From JAIBJP01 sp036506175 (GTDB lineage: Bacteria > Actinomycetota > Thermoleophilia > Gaiellales > Gaiellaceae), in assembly GCA_036506175.1 (NCBI GenBank), contig DASXSE010000088.1, forward strand, positions 1-8,569: a stretch of DNA of 8,569 nt, given 5' to 3'. How positions within the stretch are numbered: position 1 is the first letter of the stretch; each line of letters begins with the position of its first letter. The notes beneath the pieces are model-generated. The model saw only the letters and a list, made by a program, of their open reading frames with translations. It was not told the origin of the DNA and made no database searches. Shown one piece after another: positions 1 to 5,921 of this stretch. The translations under genes were made by a program, and so were the position numbers.

Positions 1-523
1 TCGCGCGCTGCATCCCGCTCGGGATCTCGACGTCCTTGACCTCGACGATCGAGACCTTGATTCCCCACGGCGAGGTGGCCTCGTCGATGATCTCCTGCAG
101 GATCGCGTTGATCTTGTCGCGCTCGGAGAGGAGCTCGTCCAGGACGTGCTGGCCGAGGACGCTCCGCAGGGTCGTCTGCGATATCTGCGAGGTGGCGACC
201 ATGAAGTTCTCCACCTGCACGATCGCCTTCTCGGGTTCGATGATCCTGAAGTAGGCGACCGCGTTCACCCGCACCGGCACGTTGTCCTTGGTGATGACCT
301 CCTGCGGCGGAATGTTGAGCGTGACCGTGCGCAGGTCGACGCGCACCATCTTGTCCACAACCGGGATCAGCAGGAACAGGCCCGGCCCTTTCGGCGGCGA
401 ATGCAGGCGGCCGAGGCGAAAGATGACGCCGCGTTCGTACTCCCGGGCGACGCGAATCGATGCCGAGAGTAGGAAGAGAGCGATGACGACGACAGCCGCG
501 ATTGCAATGAGTGCTGCTGTCAT
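1..523 (-). CDS. Slipin/stomatin-like SPFH (band 7) membrane protein, 3' end cut off
   Basis: This is the N-terminal 174 residues of an SPFH/band 7 protein; the gene runs off the left edge with no stop in the window. An N-terminal membrane segment (residues about 3-21, rich in A, V, I and L) is followed by REYERGVIFRLGRL (27-40), typical of slipins. Then come GPGLFLLIP (46-54), the D-R-TVTLNIPPQEVITKDNVPV stretch (63-84), and SQTTLRSVLGQHVLDELLSERD near 115-136. Such proteins oligomerise on the inner face of the membrane and organise microdomains. The start ATG (523-521) lies 12 bases after the nfeD stop. AGGA at 537-534, overlapping that stop codon, is a reasonable ribosome-binding site. The pairing with nfeD is a classic arrangement in which the slipin C-terminus is a proposed NfeD substrate; that C-terminus is outside the window. 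Family assignment is very secure; exact cellular role is inferred. Confidence 0.95.
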   Translation of the reverse strand, partial: MTAALIAIAAVVVIALFLLSASIRVAREYERGVIFRLGRLHSPPKGPGLFLLIPVVDKMVRVDLRTVTLNIPPQEVITKDNVPVRVNAVAYFRIIEPEKAIVQVENFMVATSQISQTTLRSVLGQHVLDELLSERDKINAILQEIIDEATSPWGIKVSIVEVKDVEIPSGMQRA

Positions 524-533
524 GGCCGGCGCA

Positions 534-537
534 TCCT
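534..537 (-). promoter_or_regulatory. Ribosome-binding site of the slipin gene
   Basis: The minus-strand sequence AGGA overlaps the nfeD stop codon (TAGGA) and lies 10 bases before the slipin ATG. This is one of the few recognisable Shine-Dalgarno sequences in the window. It supports translational coupling of the two genes. Confidence 0.5.
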
Positions 538-1855
538 ATGCAGTTACAGGTTCGGGCGTCTCCGCGCGACGAACCTCGAGCACGAGACCTTCGTCGATTC
601 CCTCTACCTGGACAGGTGTGCCGATGCCGAGTGGCTCACCATCCGTATGCGCCTGCCACAGCTCTCCGTGGACGAACACCAGGCCGTTTGGGTTGAGCGC
701 CTTGCGTACGACTCCGACCTGACCGACGAGTTCCTCCTGTCCGGTCACCGGCCGTCTGCGGCGTGCTTGCACGATCTTTGTGACCGCGAAGATCACGAGC
801 GCCGCGATCGTGCCACCAATGGCCACGGCGACCCACAGCGAGACCTGGTAGGCCGGTCCCGCAGGGTCGAAAAGCATCAAGGAGCCGATGACGAAGCAGG
901 CTGCGCCGGCGAGCGCGAGCGCGCCGTGGCTCATCACGAAGGGCTCGGCGGCGAAGAACGCGGCTGCCAGCAGGATGAGGAGGATCCCCGCGGCGCTGAC
1001 GGGGAGCACCTGAAGGCCGAAGAGGCCCACGATTAGCGAGATCGCGCCCACCGTTCCCGGGAAGATCAGTCCGGGGTTGAAGAGCTCTACCGTGATCCCG
1101 AGCGTCCCCAGGGAGAGCAGGAGGACGATGATGTTCGGGTCGATGATCGTGTTGAGGATGCGCTTCCAGAGCGACATCTTCACCGTGTCGATTTCCGCGT
1201 TGGCCGTGTGGAGAACGGCGCCCTTGGGCTCGACGCGCGTTCCGTCGATCTTGTCGAGCAGCGTGGGCAGGTCCGGCGCGATGTAGTCGACGACGTTCAT
1301 CGACAGCGCCTCACGCGCCGGAAGGTTGGACGCGACGCGCACCGCCTTCTCGGCCCAGTCCGCGTTGCGGTCATGTTCCGAGGCGAGGGCGCGGATGTAC
1401 GCGACCGCGTCGTTGATGACCTTCCGCTTGAGGTCGCTGGGGATGTTTCCGCCGTTCGTCGAGATGGGCGTCGACGAGCCGATGTTGGTCTCGGGGGCCA
1501 TAGCGGCGACGTCGGCGGACATGGTGATGAAGACACCGGCAGACGCATCGCGGGAGCCGGGCGGATACACGTAGACGATCACCGGCACTTTCGAGCTGAG
1601 GATGTGCTTGATGATGTTTCGCATCGAGCTGTCGAGCCCGCCCGGCGTGTCCATGAGGATCGCGACGGCGTCGTAGTTCTGGTCATTCGCCCGCTCGATC
1701 GCCCCGTTCAGGTAGTCCTGCGTGACCGGGTTGACGTCGGTCGAGAACTCGACTGCGAGGACGCGATTGCGGTCGGCCGCGAGTGCGGTCCCGGCCAATG
1801 CGAGAGTGATCAGAAGGGCGCTCGAAAGAGCGAAAAATGCCCGCAGCGACGGCAT
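536..1855 (-). CDS. nfeD: NfeD family membrane-bound serine protease (long form)
   Basis: A 439-residue long-form NfeD (ClpP-class membrane protease). From the ATG at 1855 there is a signal peptide (1 to about 27, ending TALAA), then a ClpP/crotonase-like domain to about residue 200. That domain contains DTPGGLDSS (69-77) and the nucleophile motif DASAG (Ser105). The general base is probably Lys145 in RKVINDAVAYIRALA, 40 residues on, as in the archaeal protease PH1510 (Ser97/Lys138). About five membrane segments follow (roughly 239-258, 264-282, 287-303, 311-328, 339-359). A C-terminal NfeD OB fold (about 373-431) contains GQVGVVRKALNPNG and ends near GLVLEVRR. The predicted role is cleavage of membrane-associated proteins such as the C-terminus of the partner slipin, whose gene follows 12 bases downstream. 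A TTG two codons upstream (1861) is in frame and could be the start instead. Neither start has a clear Shine-Dalgarno sequence. Confidence 0.95.
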   Translation of the reverse strand: MPSLRAFFALSSALLITLALAGTALAADRNRVLAVEFSTDVNPVTQDYLNGAIERANDQNYDAVAILMDTPGGLDSSMRNIIKHILSSKVPVIVYVYPPGSRDASAGVFITMSADVAAMAPETNIGSSTPISTNGGNIPSDLKRKVINDAVAYIRALASEHDRNADWAEKAVRVASNLPAREALSMNVVDYIAPDLPTLLDKIDGTRVEPKGAVLHTANAEIDTVKMSLWKRILNTIIDPNIIVLLLSLGTLGITVELFNPGLIFPGTVGAISLIVGLFGLQVLPVSAAGILLILLAAAFFAAEPFVMSHGALALAGAACFVIGSLMLFDPAGPAYQVSLWVAVAIGGTIAALVIFAVTKIVQARRRRPVTGQEELVGQVGVVRKALNPNGLVFVHGELWQAHTDGEPLGIGTPVQVEGIDEGLVLEVRRAETPEPVTA

Positions 1856-1869
1856 TTTCAAGTGTAAGC

Positions 1870-1875
1870 ATTCTA
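1870..1875 (-). promoter_or_regulatory. Candidate -10 box of the nfeD-slipin operon
   Basis: The minus-strand hexamer TAGAAT differs from the TATAAT consensus at one position. It lies 14 bases before the ATG at 1855 and 8 bases before the alternative TTG at 1861. Transcription would start near 1863, giving a very short leader or none. I see no convincing TTGACA-like -35 box at the right spacing, so this rests on the -10 match and its position alone. Confidence 0.4.
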
Positions 1876-1898
1876 TCAGTAAGGGTTCTTGCGCCCTT

Positions 1899-1916
1899 GA
1901 GGCCCGCGCAGGCCTC
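1899..1916. repeat. 18-bp inverted repeat between nfeD and the amidase gene
   Basis: GAGGCC-CGCGCA-GGCCTC has perfect 6-base arms around a 6-base centre. With one mismatched pair the symmetry extends through the centre. It lies in the 94-base divergent intergenic region, 34 bases before the amidase ATG and 44 bases before the nfeD ATG. It could be an operator for one or both genes, or chance in GC-rich DNA. It lacks a U-tract, so it does not look like an intrinsic terminator. Confidence 0.35.
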
Positions 1917-1949
1917 CGTCACCCTGCATCGAAGCCCTCGTCACCCACG

Positions 1950-4106
1950 ATGACTCTTCCGCGGGCTCTTATCGTCGCCGTTCTCTACGCGCTGCTCAGC
2001 GGTGCCACGGCAGCGGCCGGGGACGTGCGGATGGTCACGCGTGACGAGCCGATCGGCGGATCCGAGCGCGTTTTGTCTCGTGCCGCGCCGCTCCGGTTCG
2101 ACATGGTCGGGCTCCATTGGAGGGGGTCGGGCGCCGTCTGGTTCAAGACGCGCTCTGCTGCCGGCACGTGGAGCGACTGGCGCTATGCAGCGCCGGAGGA
2201 GGAAGACCTGCCGAATCGTGGAACGGCAGAGGACGGCGCCCGGCGCGGATGGCGGCTCGGAAACGCGTACTGGACAGGCCCGTCCACTGCGATTCGGTAC
2301 CGGTTCTCGGGCACCGTCACGCGCCTTCGGGCCTTCTTCATCTGGAGCGCGGTCGACGCAGCTCCGACGCGCGCGGTCCTACGGGCGGGGCAGCCGGCAA
2401 TCATCAGCCGAGCCCAGTGGGGCGCGGACGAATCCATCGTGCGCGCGCCGCCGTCCTATGCGAATCGCGTCCGCTTCGCGGTCGTTCACCACACGGCCGG
2501 AACGAACTCGTACACGATGGCGCAATCGGCAGCGATCGTGCGCGGAATCCAGCGTTATCACGTGCTCGCCAATGGTTGGAACGACATCGGTTACAACTTC
2601 CTCGTCGACAAGTACGGCCAGATCTTCGAGGGTCGGGGCGGGGGGATCGACCGCAACGTCATCGGCGCGCACGCCCAGGGCTTCAACACCGGCAGCACCG
2701 GCGTCGCGGTCCTCGGTACCTACAGCTCGGTGGGCGCCTCGACTGCGGCCCGGGCCGCGCTCGTTCGCTTGCTGGCCTGGCGTCTCGATGTGGCCCATGT
2801 CGACCCGCTTTCCAAGCTGACGTGGATCTCGGGAGGGAATCCGGAATACCCGGCCGGCACGGCCGTCCATCTACGAGCCGTTGCCGGCCATCGGGACACC
2901 GGGCCGACCAGCTGTCCTGGCGGCGCTCTCTACGGCCAGCTCCCGGGAATCGCCAGTGCGGTCGCCGCACGGGGGCTTCCCAAGCTGTACGACCCCGAGG
3001 TCGCGGGTGGCCTCGGTGGGGCGGTCCGTTTTACAGGTCGTTTGTCGACCGCCCTCCCTTGGACGGTGACGATTCGAGACGTGAACGGTGTCACCGTCGC
3101 GAGCGGAAATGGCTCCGGGACGAACGTGGACTGGACGTGGGACGCGTCCGCGACTCCGTTCGGAACGTTCACGTACGCCATTGCGGCCGGGCCCGACGTT
3201 CGCCCATGGACGTCAACCGTCCCCGGTCCGCCTCCCCTGGCGTTTGCGCGCACGGCCGCCTCGCCTGCGGCTTTAACCCCGAACGGCGACGGTATCGGGG
3301 AATCGATGAAGGTTTCGTTCTCCCTCACGACGGCGGCGGATGTGACGATCGAGATCGTCAACTCATCGGGGTCCGTTGTCCGGCGACTCGCGTCGTCGCG
3401 CGCTTTCCCCGGTGGAGGGTCATCGGTCGTCTGGGACGGTCGCAACTCGGGTGGCGGCCTCGTCTCCGACGGGCGCTACACGGTTCGGTTCAGCGCAGCG
3501 TCGCCGGGCCAGTCGGCGACAGCGAGCCGCGCCATCGTGGTAGATCGGACGCTCGGGCATCTTGCGGTGGCACCGGAGCTCTTCTCCCCCAACGGCGATG
3601 GCCGGCTCGACACGACGTCTGCGTCATATGACCTGATGCGCGCTGCCGCGGTGCGTGTCCAGATCCTGCGGAGGCGAACGCTGGTTGCCACGCTTGCGAA
3701 TGGGGATCTCGTTGCCGGGACGCACTCCCTTTCCTGGGACGGCCGTGCTGGCGGGACACGGGTCGCCGATGGTCTCTATTCGTTTCGGATCCGGGCGACT
3801 ACGTCGCTCGGCACGCGCACGCTGTCCCAACGGGTGCGAGTTGACACGACACGACCGGTCGTCCGGATCGTCTCGGCGGCTGCGCAGACGCGGACGAAAG
3901 TGACGCTCCGGCTGAGCGAGGCTGCGAGGGTGCGGGTCTGGTTCGGGCCGGTGGGCTGGTGGGGCGGTACGACGGTGACGGAGGACTTGCCCGCTGGTAC
4001 CAGCACGGTCGTGCACGACGGCCGCTACGGCGGCGTCCGGGTCATCGCAACCGATGCTGCGGAGAACCGCAGCGCGGCGGTGACCTCGAAAGTCACCAAG
4101 CTCTAG
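1950..4106 (+). CDS. Secreted zinc N-acetylmuramoyl-L-alanine amidase (PGRP fold) with FlgD-like repeat modules
   Basis: A 718-residue exported cell-wall hydrolase. A signal peptide (1 to about 24, ending GATAAAG) is followed by a Trp-rich beta region (about 46-132: GLHWRGSGAVWFKTR, WSDWR) common in actinobacterial secreted PGRPs. The Amidase_2/PGRP domain (about 150-345) opens with ISRAQWGADES. It carries the zinc ligands His180 (VVHHTAG), His314 (GHRD) and Cys322 (TSCPGG), plus WNDIGYNFLVD with Tyr215. The catalytic set is complete, so cleavage of the MurNAc-L-Ala amide bond is predicted. The C-terminal half holds about four FlgD-like beta-sandwich units, marked by WTWDAS (395-400), VVWDGRNSGGGLVSDGRY (493-510), LSWDGRAGGTRVADGLY (594-610) and VVHDGRYGG (687-695). 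Two linkers read LTPNGDG (442) and FSPNGDG (545). The ATG at 1950 is fixed by the signal peptide; an in-frame extension back to 1722 would lie inside nfeD. No Shine-Dalgarno or promoter is visible. The amidase domain is secure; the role of the repeats (wall binding or spacing) is inferred. Confidence 0.93.
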   Translation: MTLPRALIVAVLYALLSGATAAAGDVRMVTRDEPIGGSERVLSRAAPLRFDMVGLHWRGSGAVWFKTRSAAGTWSDWRYAAPEEEDLPNRGTAEDGARRGWRLGNAYWTGPSTAIRYRFSGTVTRLRAFFIWSAVDAAPTRAVLRAGQPAIISRAQWGADESIVRAPPSYANRVRFAVVHHTAGTNSYTMAQSAAIVRGIQRYHVLANGWNDIGYNFLVDKYGQIFEGRGGGIDRNVIGAHAQGFNTGSTGVAVLGTYSSVGASTAARAALVRLLAWRLDVAHVDPLSKLTWISGGNPEYPAGTAVHLRAVAGHRDTGPTSCPGGALYGQLPGIASAVAARGLPKLYDPEVAGGLGGAVRFTGRLSTALPWTVTIRDVNGVTVASGNGSGTNVDWTWDASATPFGTFTYAIAAGPDVRPWTSTVPGPPPLAFARTAASPAALTPNGDGIGESMKVSFSLTTAADVTIEIVNSSGSVVRRLASSRAFPGGGSSVVWDGRNSGGGLVSDGRYTVRFSAASPGQSATASRAIVVDRTLGHLAVAPELFSPNGDGRLDTTSASYDLMRAAAVRVQILRRRTLVATLANGDLVAGTHSLSWDGRAGGTRVADGLYSFRIRATTSLGTRTLSQRVRVDTTRPVVRIVSAAAQTRTKVTLRLSEAARVRVWFGPVGWWGGTTVTEDLPAGTSTVVHDGRYGGVRVIATDAAENRSAAVTSKVTKL

Positions 4107-4855
4107 CGCTCGAAACGAACCTCGCCGCTCTCGACGAGTCGCCGTTCGCCCTCCAGGTCGACTTCGAGCCGCCCGTCTCTCGCGATTCCCACCCCTATCC
4201 CCTCTCGCCCGTCGAGGTAGATGCGCCGCCCGCGCAGAAAATCGCGCGCGCCGATGCCGTCGTAGAGCGCGTCGAGACCTCCTTCGCGCCAGCGCTCGTA
4301 GTTCTGCTCGAGGGCGTGCAGAAGGTCGACGAGGAGCGGAGCACGCTCTCGAAGCACTCCGTCGCTCGTGTAAAGGGATCCCGGCGCAACCGTCGCCTCC
4401 TCTGGGAGTTCGTCCCGCGCCTGGTTCACGTTGATGCCGATGCCGACGACGACGGAGCCGTTTCGTGTCTCGGCCAGCACTCCGGCGACCTTGCGGCGGT
4501 TGACCATGACGTCGTTCGGCCATTTGAGTTGGACGGCGAGCTCCAAGGCACTTTCCACGATCTCCGCTGTCGCAAGACCCGCTACGAGCGAGAGCTCGGG
4601 CACCGGTCGGCCGGGAGGCGGCTTCAGAAGAACCGAGCAGAGAATCGCGCTCCCCGGCGGCGCTTCCCAGCCGCGGCCCAGCCTCCCGCGCCCTTGCGTC
4701 TGAACGTCGCAGACCGCAACAGCGCCCTCTTCGTCGCTGCTATCCAGGAGCTGCTGCGAGGACTCGCAGGAGTCTTCGTAGAGGTACGGCCGCCCGAAAC
4801 GGCCGGTGAGAAGGGGCTCGACCTCCCCGGGGGCGAGCGAGTTGGGAGCGTCCAC
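4103..4855 (-). CDS. birA: Biotin--[acetyl-CoA-carboxylase] ligase, monofunctional (no HTH domain)
   Basis: A 250-residue biotin-protein ligase that activates biotin as biotinyl-AMP and transfers it to the carrier-protein lysine of biotin enzymes such as acetyl-CoA carboxylase. The signature motifs are present: QTQGRGRLGRGW (52-63, biotinyl-AMP loop), LKWPNDVMVN (110-119), RKVAGVLAE with Lys122 (121-129) and GIGINVN (138-144), followed by the small C-terminal domain (about 205-250). The N-terminus starts directly with the catalytic domain, so it lacks the DNA-binding domain of E. coli BirA (about 320 residues) and cannot act as that kind of repressor. The usual D-S-T-N-Q substrate motif appears as ESSQQ (31-35), a conservative variant. 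The start is GTG at 4855, near a possible shared promoter with the divergent sigma gene. The stop shares CTAG with the amidase stop on the other strand. It fits next to fatty-acid genes because malonyl-CoA supply needs biotinylated carboxylase. Confidence 0.95.
   Translation of the reverse strand: MDAPNSLAPGEVEPLLTGRFGRPYLYEDSCESSQQLLDSSDEEGAVAVCDVQTQGRGRLGRGWEAPPGSAILCSVLLKPPPGRPVPELSLVAGLATAEIVESALELAVQLKWPNDVMVNRRKVAGVLAETRNGSVVVGIGINVNQARDELPEEATVAPGSLYTSDGVLRERAPLLVDLLHALEQNYERWREGGLDALYDGIGARDFLRGRRIYLDGREGIGVGIARDGRLEVDLEGERRLVESGEVRFER
4754..4769. repeat. 16-bp perfect palindrome inside the 5' part of birA
   Basis: CTGCGAG-GA-CTCGCAG has 7-base arms around a 2-base centre. It lies about 90 bases inside birA and about 107 bases upstream of the sigma gene start. 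It could be a dyad operator affecting the shared intergenic region, or a product of the Ser/Gln-rich codons (codons 29-34) it encodes. Only the symmetry is seen; function is speculative. Confidence 0.3.
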
Positions 4856-4860
4856 TTCAC

Positions 4861-4867
4861 TACACTA
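4861..4867. promoter_or_regulatory. Candidate bidirectional promoter: symmetric -10 element TACACTA
   Basis: TACACTA fits the TANNNTA form: the plus strand reads TACACT (4861-4866) and the minus strand reads TAGTGT (4867-4862). Six bases separate the minus-strand hexamer from the birA GTG (4855), so transcription could start on the start codon itself. Nine bases separate the plus-strand hexamer from the sigma factor GTG (4876). No clear -35 box is visible in either direction. Neither gene has a Shine-Dalgarno sequence, consistent with leaderless or near-leaderless transcripts. Confidence 0.4.
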
Positions 4868-4875
4868 ACGGCGCC

Positions 4876-5487
4876 GTGCAACCGATCGCAGCCCAGCCCC
4901 GTCAGTACGAGCGGAATGGGCGCGCCACCCGGTTTTACGAACGGCTGACGGACGTGGAGCTCGTGCGGCGTGCAACAAGTGGGGACGCGCTGGCGCTCGA
5001 CACTCTCGTGACGCGGTACGCGCCACGGGTGAACCGTCTGGCTGCCCAGCTCCTCGGAGATCTCGAGGAAGCGCGCGATGCCGCGCAGGAATCGCTCGTC
5101 AAGCTTTGCACGAAGTTGCGGCAGTTCCGTGGAGAGGCACAGTTCGCGACGTGGCTCCACCGGCTGGTCGTCAACACATGCCGCGACCGCATGGCTTTCC
5201 AGCGCGTGCGAAGGACAGAGCCGCTCGTGCTGGAGGAGGGGGCCACGGGCGAGGAGTCGGATCCTTCGTCGCTCGCCGCGCTGGCGGATCTGCGCCAGGA
5301 CCTCCGCGAAGCGCTGTCGCGTCTGTCGCCCAAGCAGCGGGCGGCCGTCGTTCTGCGGGACTCATTCGGGCTCCCGTACACGGAAGTGGCGCGCCTCGTG
5401 AGCATTCCGGTCGGCACGGCCAAGTGCTATGTGCACCGCGCTCGGGCCCGCATAAGGGCCCATCTCGAGGAAATCGCCCGCGGATGA
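4876..5487 (+). CDS. RNA polymerase sigma-70 family (ECF-type) sigma factor
   Basis: A 203-residue two-domain sigma factor. Region 2 (about 24-112) contains LTDVELVRRATSGDALALDTLVTRY, the DAAQESLVKL helix (68-77) and the TWLHRLVVNTCRD segment (92-104) that would contact core polymerase and melt the -10 region. An acidic linker (about 114-135) separates it from region 4 (about 136-195), with LSPKQRAAVVLRDSFGLPY and the helix-turn-helix YTEVARLVSIPVGTAKCYVHRARARI. There is no region 1.1 or 3, and the length is normal for the ECF group. The start is GTG at 4876; a later GTG (codon 27) would cut into region 2. No anti-sigma gene lies beside it. Its TGA overlaps the fabZ ATG (ATGA), so it is the first gene of a translationally coupled fatty-acid operon, which suggests a regulatory link. 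The subgroup and target promoters cannot be told from the sequence. Confidence 0.93.
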   Translation: MQPIAAQPRQYERNGRATRFYERLTDVELVRRATSGDALALDTLVTRYAPRVNRLAAQLLGDLEEARDAAQESLVKLCTKLRQFRGEAQFATWLHRLVVNTCRDRMAFQRVRRTEPLVLEEGATGEESDPSSLAALADLRQDLREALSRLSPKQRAAVVLRDSFGLPYTEVARLVSIPVGTAKCYVHRARARIRAHLEEIARG

Positions 5488-5921
5488 CGACAGTACTCGA
5501 CCGGGCGGGGATCGAGGAGATCCTTCCCCACCGTGATCCCTTTCTGCTCCTCGACGAGGTCGTCGAGCTCGAGCCCGGCGCGCGCGTCGTTGCGCGCAAG
5601 CTCGTACGGGAGGACGAGTGGTATCTCGCGGGCCACTTTCCCGGCCGGCCGATCATGCCCGGTGTCCTGATCGTGGAAGCGATGGCGCAGACGGGAGCGG
5701 TGGCCGTGCTCGCGGACGAGGCGAATCGAGGCAAGCTGGCGCTCTTCGCCGGAATCGACGACGTTCGTTTCAAGCGGATCGTCGAGCCTGGCGACGAGCT
5801 AGAGCTCACGTGCGAGCTGGAGCGCGTTCGCGGGCCGATCGGGCGGGGCAAGGCAACCGCGACAGTCGACGGCGACCTGGCCGCCCGCGGAACGCTCACC
5901 TTCGCCGTCACAGACCAGTAA
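5484..5921 (+). CDS. fabZ: 3-hydroxyacyl-[acyl-carrier-protein] dehydratase FabZ
   Basis: A 145-residue hotdog-fold dehydratase that removes water from 3-hydroxyacyl-ACP to give trans-2-enoyl-ACP in type II fatty-acid synthesis. It shows ILPHRDPFLLLDEV (13-26), then GHFPGRPIMPGVLIVEAMAQTGA (50-72), with catalytic His51 and Glu65. The segment FAGIDDVRFKRIVEPGDELEL (88-108) is also typical of FabZ rather than FabA, and the length is normal. The ATG overlaps the sigma factor stop as ATGA, and the TAA overlaps the fabH start by one base (TAATG), so translation is probably coupled on both sides. A weak GAGGA lies 12 bases upstream inside the sigma gene. The order sigma-fabZ-fabH-fabD-fabG leaves little doubt about the pathway. 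Confidence 0.96.
   Translation: MTTVLDRAGIEEILPHRDPFLLLDEVVELEPGARVVARKLVREDEWYLAGHFPGRPIMPGVLIVEAMAQTGAVAVLADEANRGKLALFAGIDDVRFKRIVEPGDELELTCELERVRGPIGRGKATATVDGDLAARGTLTFAVTDQ

Noticed and set aside
1881..1898. AAGGG...CCCTT hairpin upstream of the amidase as a terminator or riboswitch
   Set aside because: It has five-base arms with an eight-base loop and no U-tract; it is too weak to call.
1722..1949. N-terminal extension of the amidase back to an ATG inside nfeD
   Set aside because: The added 76 residues would sit before a clear signal peptide and overlap nfeD on the other strand; the ATG at 1950 starts exactly at the signal peptide.
2117..3631. Plus-strand 504-residue open frame inside the amidase gene
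   Set aside because: It is a shifted frame of the amidase gene, Arg/Gly-rich and without motifs, whereas the amidase frame has a signal peptide, zinc ligands and repeats.
3624..4523. Minus-strand 299-residue open frame spanning the amidase and birA ends
   Set aside because: It is very Arg-rich and overlaps both real genes; birA is read in a different minus-strand frame with clear motifs.
4780..4875. A self-recognised ECF promoter (GGAAC, 16-17 bases, CGTC type) before the sigma gene
   Set aside because: A CGTC is present near 4849-4852, but no GGAAC-like box lies at the proper distance, so autoregulation is not supported by a visible classical motif.
3959..4948. Plus-strand 329-residue open frame across birA
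   Set aside because: It runs antisense to birA and overlaps the sigma gene start; no family features were seen.
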